Source: JAADHY01 sp964428935 (GTDB taxonomy: Bacteria; Planctomycetota; Planctomycetia; Planctomycetales; Planctomycetaceae). From it: a DNA stretch of 6,107 bases. The notes under the pieces are model-generated. The model was given only the letters and a program-made list of their open reading frames with translations. It did no database searches and was not told the origin of the DNA. The first letter of the stretch is position 1. Each line of letters opens with the position of its first letter. Position numbers and translations under genes: made by a program. Shown here piece by piece: positions 1 through 6,104 of this stretch. The stretch lies in the NCBI GenBank assembly GCA_964428935.1, contig CAYSAG010000313.1, positions 1 through 6,107 of the forward strand. The letters run 5' to 3'.

Positions 1-133
1 CGCACGTCGCCTGCAAGTACTCTTCGGGTCTTTTCAGGAATCAGCGTCGGGGAGCCGGTGGGGGGGCCAGCGTCTGAAGGACGGCGAGGTTGAACGGCGA
101 CGGGAGGTCTTTGTTGCCACGGGGGTTTCGAGC

Positions 134-688
134 ATGGCAAGCGGCGGACCAACAGCGGCCGGTGGGGCAGCCATTACCGAGAACATTCTGATTGTCGAGG
201 ACAACCCGGCCGACTTGGAAGCGTTGCGCCGCCTGTTGACCGACCACGGTTACCACGTTCGGACGGCAAAGGACGGCGGCCAAGCGCATTCCAGCTTCAG
301 CATGCACCGGCCGGACCTGGTCATTCTGGACCTGATTTTGCCGGGTGAGAGCGGCTTCGAGGTGTGCGAACGGCTGAAGCAGCAAGACGAGAGCGTTCCG
401 ATTCTCGTGCTGAGCGTCATTGACATGGACGACGCCCGCGACTTGGCCAAGCGGTGCGGCGCCGACGCCTACCTGACCAAACCCTACGACCCCAAGAAGT
501 TGCTCCAAACGCTCAAAGAGATTGCCCGCCGAGCTTGGGAACGCGCACACCAGCCGGAGCACAGCGACCAGCCGATTCGGTTCCAGTGCAAGTGCGGCAA
601 ACGGTTCAAGGTCGCAGCCGTCCACCGTGGTCGGACCATGACCTGTCCAGAATGCGGCGAACCATTGGTCGTGCCCCGCCATTCTTGA
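134..688 (+). CDS. Response regulator receiver domain fused to a C-terminal zinc ribbon
   Basis: This 184-residue protein is probably a cytoplasmic phospho-acceptor of a two-component system. Residues 17-133 form a complete CheY-like receiver: acidic pair E22-D23, phospho-acceptor D66 in the VILDLILPG strand/turn, switch residue S94, Y113, and the invariant K116-P117 pair. After a charged linker (about 134-147), residues 150-181 form a small Cys4 zinc ribbon, with C152-x-C154-G and C171-P-x-C174-G as knuckles. I know similar ribbons from planctomycete proteins, but their function is not established. There is no helix-turn-helix, GGDEF or other standard output domain, so the ribbon may be the output or a protein-interaction module. 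The ATG at 134 is the first usable start, but no good ribosome binding site precedes it and the frame stays open to the left edge. A start outside the window is therefore possible, although the upstream translation looks non-coding. The receiver assignment is firm; partner kinase and target are unknown. Confidence 0.93.
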   Translation: MASGGPTAAGGAAITENILIVEDNPADLEALRRLLTDHGYHVRTAKDGGQAHSSFSMHRPDLVILDLILPGESGFEVCERLKQQDESVPILVLSVIDMDDARDLAKRCGADAYLTKPYDPKKLLQTLKEIARRAWERAHQPEHSDQPIRFQCKCGKRFKVAAVHRGRTMTCPECGEPLVVPRHS

Positions 689-767
689 ACGGGTTGTGCT
701 GCTTTCGGCTCACCCCCGAGCGGCCAGGTGGGCCGACTGGCCTGTCAGCGAGTCCTGGTGGGGAATC

Positions 768-772
768 GGGAG
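768..772 (+). promoter_or_regulatory. Ribosome binding site for the FHA gene
   Basis: GGGAG lies 7 bases before the ATG at 780. It favours that start over the in-frame GTG at 696, whose 28 extra residues do not resemble an FHA domain and have no such site. Confidence 0.6.
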
Positions 773-779
773 TACTCCA

Positions 780-1361
780 ATGCGGACCCTGGTCATTCAG
801 ACTGGCAAGCACAAGGGCAAGAAGCTGCGGCTTCCCGACCGCTTCGACCGTCTGCTGGTCGGGCGAGCCAAGGACTGCCACATTCGGCTCAACCACCCGG
901 ACGTCGCCGAGCGGCACTGTCGGCTGAGCGGCAGGGGAGCGGAGCTTGTCGTCGAGGACCTGGGCTCCGGACTGGGCACGTTCGTCAACGACGAACCGGT
1001 CCGAGGTCCTCGGGTTCTAAAGGCGGGCGACGTGCTCCGAGTCGGACCGCTCAGCTTCCTCGTGGAAAAGGCGGCTGCTGCGGACGCCGCGAAGTCCGGA
1101 ACGGGACGCTCGGCCGCACACCCAGTCGACGAGGACGCCATTGTCGACTGGCTGCTGGGCGAGGAACCGCCCGCGTCCGCTGCCGCCGCGCCGCCTCCAG
1201 CTCCCGCAGCAGCAGCCGTCGTGCCCAAGCCGAAGAAACGTTTCGCTTCGGTCGCCGAGGAGGCCGCAGACATCATTCGGCGCTGGAACGAGCTGCAAGC
1301 GGCCAAGCAGCGCGGCGGAGAACCGAGCCAGGACGAAAGTCAGTCGGAGAGGCCCGGCTGA
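780..1361 (+). CDS. FHA-domain protein with Ala/Pro linker and helical C-terminus
   Basis: This 193-residue protein has an N-terminal forkhead-associated domain (about residues 2-96), a fold that normally binds phosphothreonine peptides in signalling. Visible FHA landmarks are VGR (27-29), R45-H46, the DLGS turn (60-63), GTFVN (66-70) and the closing L-x-x-GDVLRVG strand (80-89). Two usual phosphopeptide contacts are absent: the Ser of the S-x-x-H motif is A43, and the Asn of the usual S-x-N-G-T loop is L65. R29 and H46 remain. Residues 98-150 form an Ala/Pro-rich low-complexity linker, interrupted by an acidic patch with tryptophan (117-129). Residues 154-178 look helical and basic. There is no signal peptide or membrane segment, so it is cytoplasmic. 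It lies 91 bases after the receiver gene on the same strand, suggesting a shared signalling role, which is inference. The start at 780 is supported by a good ribosome binding site. Confidence 0.88.
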   Translation: MRTLVIQTGKHKGKKLRLPDRFDRLLVGRAKDCHIRLNHPDVAERHCRLSGRGAELVVEDLGSGLGTFVNDEPVRGPRVLKAGDVLRVGPLSFLVEKAAAADAAKSGTGRSAAHPVDEDAIVDWLLGEEPPASAAAAPPPAPAAAAVVPKPKKRFASVAEEAADIIRRWNELQAAKQRGGEPSQDESQSERPG

Positions 1362-1452
1362 GGGGGCAACGACGGGGAAAGGGTCAGCGATTCGGCACGC
1401 AAGAGTTTTCTCCTGCGCTTCCGGACCGGTTGCACAACCGCGACAGGCACCG

Positions 1453-2049
1453 ATGAGAATCATTGCCGGGAAGTTCAAGCGCCGCAAGCTGCTCAGCCCT
1501 CCGGGACTCGACACGCGGCCCATGCCGGACCGCGTCAAGGAAATGCTGTTCGCGCGACTGGAGGACGAAGTCCAAGACGCTCGCGTGGCCGACATTTTCG
1601 CCGGAACCGGGACGATTGGATTGGAGGCGCTGAGCCGGGGAGCTCGAAGCGTCGTCTTCATCGAGAAAGACCGGAAGACGTACGAACTGCTCCGTCAAAA
1701 CGTCGCGGCTTTGGGCGTTGAGCGTCAGGCCGTGTGCTGGTGTGTCGACGTGTTTCGCTGCTCGCTGCGACCGCAGGGCGTCGAGCACGTGCTTCCTTAC
1801 GACGTGATTTTCATCGACCCACCGTTCGCACTCGTGGAGCAGATTCGACCGGGCGGACCGCTGTTTCGTCCGTTGCTCCGGCTGGCTCGGCCCGCTCTCT
1901 CCGCCGACAACGCTTTGCTGGTTCTTCGAACACCAGCCAAGGCCCGCTTCCAAGTCCCCGAAGTCTGGCAACCGGAGAGACCCATTTTGTTGAAGAACAT
2001 GGAAGTCCACCTGTTTCGCAAGAAGGCGAGCGAAGACGAGGGGCTCTGA
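1453..2049 (+). CDS. rsmD: 16S rRNA (guanine(966)-N(2))-methyltransferase RsmD
   Basis: RsmD transfers a methyl group from S-adenosylmethionine to the N2 of the 16S rRNA guanine equivalent to E. coli G966, during assembly of the small ribosomal subunit. The 198-residue product has the normal family length. It begins with the typical MRIIAGKFKRRKL segment, followed by R22-P-x-x-D26-R-V-K-E-x-L-F. The SAM-binding motif I, DIFAGTGTIGLEALSRGA, is at 47-64, and the acidic strand end VFIEKD is at 68-73. The catalytic motif is DPPF (122-125), where many relatives have DPPY; Phe is also common in N2-guanine methyltransferases. The ATG at 1453 fits the family N-terminus exactly, although the ribosome binding site is weak (AGG at 1445-1447). 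The gene often sits beside coaD, but no such gene follows here. It is a housekeeping gene with no sign of transfer. Confidence 0.95.
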   Translation: MRIIAGKFKRRKLLSPPGLDTRPMPDRVKEMLFARLEDEVQDARVADIFAGTGTIGLEALSRGARSVVFIEKDRKTYELLRQNVAALGVERQAVCWCVDVFRCSLRPQGVEHVLPYDVIFIDPPFALVEQIRPGGPLFRPLLRLARPALSADNALLVLRTPAKARFQVPEVWQPERPILLKNMEVHLFRKKASEDEGL

Positions 2050-2229
2050 CGGTTGTCGCCCCCGGCCAGACGCTCTAGCCTTTTCGCGGCGACGACGTGG
2101 AAGCACGCCGGCCGGCTCCCGTTTGCCACGCGAGCACTCCCGGGCGGAAATTCCTGCGCGGCTTCGCTCGCCAACCGACGTGCCGGAGCCGGCCGTCACG
2201 CACAGCGAGACGTCCGATTGTTTTTTACT

Positions 2230-2234
2230 GGAGG
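2230..2234 (+). promoter_or_regulatory. Ribosome binding site for the oxidoreductase gene
   Basis: GGAGG sits 6 bases before the ATG at 2241 and fixes this start. Longer in-frame readings from upstream add Arg/Pro-rich residues with no family match. Confidence 0.7.
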
Positions 2235-2240
2235 CGGTTC

Positions 2241-2825
2241 ATGCGGGTACTGGTTGTCATTGGACATCAGCGAAAAGGCAGCTTCTGTCACGCCATTGCG
2301 GCCACGGCCGTCGAGACGTTGAAGGAACTGGGACACAGCGTGACGTTCCACGACTTGTACGAGGAAAACTTCGACCCCGTTTTGCGTCACGAAGAAATTG
2401 GCAAGGACGCTCCCCTCGACCCCGTGCTCCGACAGCACGTTCAAGAAGTCGTGGACGCCGACGGCTACGTCGTGGTGCACCCGAACTGGTGGGGACAACC
2501 TCCCGCCATGCTGAAGGGCTGGGTCGACCGGGTCTTGCGACAAGGCTACTGCTACGAGTTCGGACCGGACGGGGTCATTGGTCTGCTGAAAGGCAAGCGA
2601 GCGTTGGTCTTCACGACCTCGAACACGCCTCGAGACGTCGAGCTTTCGGTTTTCGGCGACCCGCTGGAAAACTTGTGGAAGACGTGTATTTTCGGCTTCT
2701 GCGGCGTGACGAATTTTCGCCGACGCAACTTCGAGTCGATCATTTTGAGCACGCTTGAGGAACGAAAAGCATGGTTGGAAGAGGCTCGCCAGTTGGTCCG
2801 CGAAATGTTTCCGCCCGACCATTAG
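2241..2825 (+). CDS. Flavodoxin-fold NAD(P)H oxidoreductase (NQO1/KefF/MdaB-like)
   Basis: This 194-residue cytoplasmic protein belongs to the flavodoxin-like NAD(P)H dehydrogenase (quinone) family (Flavodoxin_2). Members use a bound flavin to pass two electrons from NAD(P)H to quinones or similar acceptors. The first strand MRVLVVIGHQ leads into the flavin phosphate loop K12-G-S-F-C-H17, matching the family pattern of H-x-x-x-x-S-x-x-x. The family signature follows at 80-100: HPNWWGQPPAMLKGWVDRVL, with WW-x-x-P and LKGW-D-R contacting the flavin. G102-Y103-x-Y105 continues as in quinone reductases. A further conserved stretch, LVFTTSN, lies near 120. Length is typical of the short bacterial members. 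Substrate cannot be read from sequence: quinone reductase, azoreductase-like enzyme and potassium-efflux regulator (KefF) are all possible, but no kefC-like channel gene lies nearby. The gene is preceded by a 191-base gap, so it probably has its own promoter. The sulfatase that follows is 93 bases downstream, and a functional link is doubtful. Confidence 0.9.
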   Translation: MRVLVVIGHQRKGSFCHAIAATAVETLKELGHSVTFHDLYEENFDPVLRHEEIGKDAPLDPVLRQHVQEVVDADGYVVVHPNWWGQPPAMLKGWVDRVLRQGYCYEFGPDGVIGLLKGKRALVFTTSNTPRDVELSVFGDPLENLWKTCIFGFCGVTNFRRRNFESIILSTLEERKAWLEEARQLVREMFPPDH

Positions 2826-2905
2826 AAAGCGGTCAGCTGGACGAGGCATCGAGCAGGGTTCGCTAAATGTCGACGTGGCCAGACTGGTTGCGTCGGCCCA
2901 AGGCT

Positions 2906-2909
2906 GGAG
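2906..2909 (+). promoter_or_regulatory. Ribosome binding site for the plus-strand sulfatase
   Basis: GGAG lies 9 bases before the ATG at 2919. This start gives a textbook signal peptide directly at the N-terminus. Confidence 0.55.
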
Positions 2910-2918
2910 AAAACAAGC

Positions 2919-4379
2919 ATGGCAACGAAGCGTTGTTTGCTCGTCTTGGCCTTGCTGTGCGCGTGGGCTTCCCTCGCCCAGGCCCGCAAGCCCAACTTCG
3001 TGTTCTTCCTGGTGGACGACTTGGGCTACATGGACGTGGGAGCCAACAACCCGAACTGCTTCTACGACACTCCCAATGTCGACCGTCTGGCGCGGGAAGG
3101 CATGCGGTTCACCAATGGCTACGCGGCCTGTCCGGTTTGCAGCCCGACGCGCTACAGCATCCTGACCGGCAAGTACCCGGCTCGCGTCGGCGCGACCAAT
3201 TGGTTTTCCGGACGTCGGGCGGGACGGTTCCTCCCGGCACCGTTTCGCGACTCCATGCCCTTGTCGGAGGTCACCATTGCCGAAGCCTTGAAGGAAGCGG
3301 GCTACCGCACGGCGTTCTTCGGCAAGTGGCACTTGGGACCGACGGAAGAGTACTGGCCCGAAAACCAGGGCTTCGACGTCAACGTCGGGGGCCACAACCG
3401 CGGTTCGCCGCCGGGAGGTTACTTTTCTCCGTACAAGAACCCGCGTTTGAAAGACGGTCCGCCCGGCGAGCACTTGCCCATGCGGTTGGCCAGCGAAGCG
3501 TGCCGAGTCATTGAGCAATTCCAGGACGAGCCGTTTTTCGTCTACTTCGCGTTCTACAGCGTGCACATTCCGCTGCAAGCTCCACGCGAGCTGGTCGAGA
3601 AGTACAAGCGGAAGGCCGAACGACTGGGACTGGAAGGGCGACCGGAGTTCGCCGAGGAGGAGCAGGTCTGGCCGACCCAGCAGCCTCGGAAAGTCCGCAT
3701 TCTTCAAAAACACCCGGTCTACGCGGCCATGGTCGAGAGCATGGACCGGGCGGTCGGAATGGTGTTGGCGAAGCTGGACGAGCTGGACTTGGCGGACAAG
3801 ACCATTGTCTTCTTCACGTCCGACAACGGCGGCCTCGCGACTGCCGAAGGACTGCCGACTTCGAACCTGCCGCTGCGCGGCGGCAAAGGCTGGCTGTACG
3901 AGGGCGGAATCCGCGAGCCTTGGTTGGTCAAGTGGCCGGGCGTCACCAAACCCGGCAGCACGTGCGACGTGCCGGTCATCAGCACCGACTTCTACCCGAC
4001 GATTCTTCAGATGGCCGGTTTGCCGCTGAGGCCCGAGCAGCACCAGGACGGAGTCAGCCTGGTGCCGCTGCTGAGGGGCGCCGACCGCCTTGCCGCTCGG
4101 CCATTGTTCTGGCACTACCCGCACTACGCAAACCAGGGTGGTTTCCCCGGCGGAGCCATTCGGCTGGGCGACTGGAAGTTGATTGAACGGTACGAGGACG
4201 GCCGAGTCCACCTGTTCAACCTGAAGGAGGACCTGGGCGAGCGGCACGACCTGGCGGCTGGCATGCCGGAAAAGGTTCGGGAGCTCCGGTCGCGACTGCA
4301 CCGGTGGTACAAACAGGTCGACGCTCGGTTTCTCCGTGCGAAGCCAGGCGGTCCACAGCCCTGGCGGCCGGAGGACTGA
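2919..4379 (+). CDS. Secreted type I (formylglycine) sulfatase
   Basis: This 486-residue enzyme should hydrolyse sulfate esters, probably on a sulfated polysaccharide or related sugar, in the periplasm or outside the cell. A signal peptide covers residues 1-22: K4-R5, a hydrophobic core at 6-19, and cleavage after A20-Q-A22. The mature protein starts with the family strand NFVFFLVDD, where D33-D34 bind calcium. The C74-S-P-T-R78 motif followed by LTGKYP marks C74 for conversion to formylglycine. Other active-site residues are in place by comparison with human arylsulfatase A: K136 and H138 (GKWHLG), H216 (SVHIP), D302-N303 (SDNGG) and K323 (RGGKG). The C-terminal half ends with the usual LFNLKEDLGERHDLA segment. 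Length is normal and all key residues are present, so it is likely active. The true substrate and sulfatase subfamily cannot be told from this reading. No maturation enzyme is encoded in the window. It converges with a second sulfatase 50 bases downstream. Confidence 0.95.
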   Translation: MATKRCLLVLALLCAWASLAQARKPNFVFFLVDDLGYMDVGANNPNCFYDTPNVDRLAREGMRFTNGYAACPVCSPTRYSILTGKYPARVGATNWFSGRRAGRFLPAPFRDSMPLSEVTIAEALKEAGYRTAFFGKWHLGPTEEYWPENQGFDVNVGGHNRGSPPGGYFSPYKNPRLKDGPPGEHLPMRLASEACRVIEQFQDEPFFVYFAFYSVHIPLQAPRELVEKYKRKAERLGLEGRPEFAEEEQVWPTQQPRKVRILQKHPVYAAMVESMDRAVGMVLAKLDELDLADKTIVFFTSDNGGLATAEGLPTSNLPLRGGKGWLYEGGIREPWLVKWPGVTKPGSTCDVPVISTDFYPTILQMAGLPLRPEQHQDGVSLVPLLRGADRLAARPLFWHYPHYANQGGFPGGAIRLGDWKLIERYEDGRVHLFNLKEDLGERHDLAAGMPEKVRELRSRLHRWYKQVDARFLRAKPGGPQPWRPED

Positions 4380-4403
4380 ACGCCCCGAAAGAGGTAAGGA
4401 CGA

Positions 4404-4426
4404 GCCCGCTCTCGGGCCGCTCTCGG
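4404..4426. terminator. Possible bidirectional terminator between convergent sulfatases
   Basis: The 50-base gap between the two converging genes contains a small perfect hairpin: GCCCG (4404-4408), loop CTCT, CGGGC (4413-4417). It overlaps a 10-base direct repeat, CCGCTCTCGG, at 4406-4415 and 4417-4426. There is no T run on either strand, so it does not look like a classical intrinsic terminator. Its position between convergent genes is the main argument for it. Confidence 0.22.
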
Positions 4427-4429
4427 CGG

Positions 4430-5905
4430 TCAGAAGTCGCGGAACGGTCGACGCGGCTCCGCAGCGTCCATTTCGGCTCGCCAGCGAGCGAAGCGCTGCT
4501 TGACCTGCGCGAGCACGTCGGGAAGCTCACGCGACAAGTCGTGCCGCTCGCCAATGTCTTTCGACAGGTCGAACAGTCCCGAGCCGGCCTTGGACTGGAC
4601 CCATTTGTACTTTCCGACGCGAGCGGCTCGGTCCCCTCGACGCTCCCAAAACATTTCCGTCCGTTGAGACTTTTCCCGCCCCGCCAGGACGGGCAGCATG
4701 TCGAAACCGTCGTAAACCACGCCCTTGGGCAACGGCTGACCGGCTAGCCGCGCAAAGGTCGGGAACAGCTCCAACGAGCTCAAAAACTCGTCGCACACAC
4801 TGCCGGCCGGAATGACGCCGGGGTAGCGAGCCAGGAACGGCACGCGAATGCCGCCCTCGAACAACTGCCCCTTGTGACCACGCAGCGGACGGTTGTCCGC
4901 GCCGCCACTACCTCCGTTGTCCGAGAAGAACACCACCAGCGTGCGGTCGGCCAGGTGGAGTTCGTCCAGCAGGTCCAGAATCGAACCAATGGCGTCGTCC
5001 ATGCACGTAATGGCCGCCAAGTACTCCAAGCGACGCTTCTGTTTGCTGGGAACCAACGCCGGTTTGCCGTAGCGAGTGCCGCGGACGTAGTCGTCCTTCA
5101 GGTGCGGGTAAAGCTTCTTGTACTTTTCGGGCGCCTGAGCCGCTCCTCGAATCTTCGGGTCCAGGTTGGAGGCCATGTGGGGAGCGTTGAAGGGCAGGTA
5201 GAGAAAGAACGGACGGTCCTTGTTTTCTCGAATGAACCGCAGCGCTTCCCGCTGAAACAGGTAAGTGCAGTAGGTCCCTTTGTCCTCGGTCGTCGGGTGG
5301 TTGTTGCGGTACATGGACGGAACGCCGTACCGCTCGTGTGTGAAGTAATCAATCCCCGTGTTGACGAAGCCGTAGAACTGGTCGAAGCCTCGCTGCAGCG
5401 GGAGGAACCGCCGCAATTGGCCGCCGTCCCACTTGCCAAAAACGGCCGTGGCGTAGCCCGCCTTTTTCAAGACCTGCGAAATCATGATTTCGCGGACGTC
5501 CATGCCCAGGATCCGCTCGGCCGACACCGCGTACTCCTCGGGCGTGTAAAGGTGCCCGTAGTCCGGAGCCTCGTTGCGAATCATGTCGTACAGGCCGTTC
5601 CTTTGCGGGTAGCGGCCCGTCAGAATGCTCCCCCGCGACGGCGTGCACGCCGGCCACGTGACGTAGAAACTGGTGCACCGAACTCCCTCGGCCGCCAGCC
5701 GGTCCAGGTTCGGCGTAATGACTTCGTCGCTGCCAAAGCAACCAAGGTCGTGGTACCCTTGGTCGTCGCTGACAATCAGAATGATGTTTGGAAGCGGCTC
5801 CTCGGCTGCCACCGCCCGGCCCGTCGAGAAGACGGCGGTCAGCAACGAGCACGTCAACCAGGTCGACACGACCAACCAATGCAGCCCAGCAAGCCGTTTT
5901 CTCAT
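4430..5905 (-). CDS. Secreted type I sulfatase with a GKWD variant motif
   Basis: This 491-residue exported sulfatase is read leftward. R2-K3-R4 and a hydrophobic stretch (8-28) form a signal peptide, with likely cleavage near A33/A34. The mature enzyme opens with NIILIVSDDQGYHDLGCFG, where D47-D48 should bind calcium. C87-T-P-S-R91 followed by LTGRYP is a perfect formylglycine site. Further active-site residues are K158, H243 (APHMAS), D329-N330 (SDNGG) and K345 (RGHKG). The GKWH motif reads G157-K-W-D160, so the histidine that normally contacts formylglycine is Asp. I recall a similar GKWD in some other sulfatases, so this may mark a subfamily rather than inactivity. The C-terminus ends with the common LFDLSKDIGERHDLS and AEPRRPFRDF segments. 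The start is fixed by a strong ribosome binding site. It differs from the neighbouring sulfatase through most of its length, so the pair is not a recent duplication. Substrate is unknown. Confidence 0.94.
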   Translation of the reverse strand: MRKRLAGLHWLVVSTWLTCSLLTAVFSTGRAVAAEEPLPNIILIVSDDQGYHDLGCFGSDEVITPNLDRLAAEGVRCTSFYVTWPACTPSRGSILTGRYPQRNGLYDMIRNEAPDYGHLYTPEEYAVSAERILGMDVREIMISQVLKKAGYATAVFGKWDGGQLRRFLPLQRGFDQFYGFVNTGIDYFTHERYGVPSMYRNNHPTTEDKGTYCTYLFQREALRFIRENKDRPFFLYLPFNAPHMASNLDPKIRGAAQAPEKYKKLYPHLKDDYVRGTRYGKPALVPSKQKRRLEYLAAITCMDDAIGSILDLLDELHLADRTLVVFFSDNGGSGGADNRPLRGHKGQLFEGGIRVPFLARYPGVIPAGSVCDEFLSSLELFPTFARLAGQPLPKGVVYDGFDMLPVLAGREKSQRTEMFWERRGDRAARVGKYKWVQSKAGSGLFDLSKDIGERHDLSRELPDVLAQVKQRFARWRAEMDAAEPRRPFRDF

Positions 5906-5913
5906 TCCCCGGT

Positions 5914-5918
5914 CCTCC
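5914..5918 (-). promoter_or_regulatory. Ribosome binding site for the minus-strand sulfatase
   Basis: On the minus strand GGAGG stands 8 bases before the ATG whose first base is 5905. It supports this start, which also yields a complete signal peptide. Confidence 0.7.
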
Positions 5919-6075
5919 GTCCGCGTCGCCAGTCAAACCGAGAGCGGGCCAATTCGGTCAGCTGCTAGCACCAGCCGCGGCTCCGAGACGCAACGCCAAC
6001 CGCGCAGACCCTCGCAGCGCCGCCGTGCCGCTTGAGCCGAACCCCGGTTTCAGCCACTGCTGTAAACACCTTGTA

Positions 6076-6104
6076 TTGACTTAAATCGTGTAGGTTGCGA
6101 TAGT
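6076..6104 (+). promoter_or_regulatory. Candidate sigma-70 type promoter reading out of the window
   Basis: TTGACT (6076-6081) resembles a -35 box (5 of 6 consensus bases). After 17 bases GATAGT (6099-6104) resembles a -10 box (4 of 6). The last 47 bases are only about 36% G+C (17 of 47), far below the rest of the window, as expected for a promoter region. It would drive a gene to the right of the window, divergent from the minus-strand sulfatase. That gene is not visible, so this remains a guess from sequence pattern. Confidence 0.33.

Noticed and set aside
1..133. Open frame continuous with the receiver gene up to the left edge, considered as an N-terminal extension
   Set aside because: The translation resembles no receiver-associated domain and has no ATG or GTG start inside the window. 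A start outside the window cannot be excluded, so this is noted in the receiver entry.
2107..2116. Perfect 10-base palindrome GCCGGCCGGC in the gap before the oxidoreductase, considered as an operator or terminator
   Set aside because: It is pure GC, is not followed by a T run and is not repeated in full. The nearby run of T (2220-2226) is over 100 bases away. Chance is likely in this composition.
2196..4301. Very long antisense open frame (701 codons) opposite the oxidoreductase and the plus-strand sulfatase
   Set aside because: Its codons align exactly back-to-back with the sense codons of both genes, so its stops would require TTA, CTA or TCA in the sense frames, which this GC-rich codon usage avoids. 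The translation has no recognisable domain, while both sense products are clear family members.
2738..5513. Only two GATC sites, considered as avoidance of a GATC restriction or Dam-type site
   Set aside because: Given how rare GAT and ATC are individually, about two GATC are expected, so there is no separate avoidance of the four-base site. The signal is reported at the trinucleotide level instead.
4874..5968. Long plus-strand open frame (364 codons) opposite the minus-strand sulfatase
   Set aside because: It is in the same codon-aligned antisense relation to the sulfatase, and its Arg/Val/Gln-rich translation shows no motif. It is a shadow of codon bias.
6046..6070. Imperfect hairpin around CAGC-CACT-GCTG near the right end
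   Set aside because: The core stem is only 4 bp, the outer part needs bulges, and no T run follows. Too weak to call a terminator or operator.
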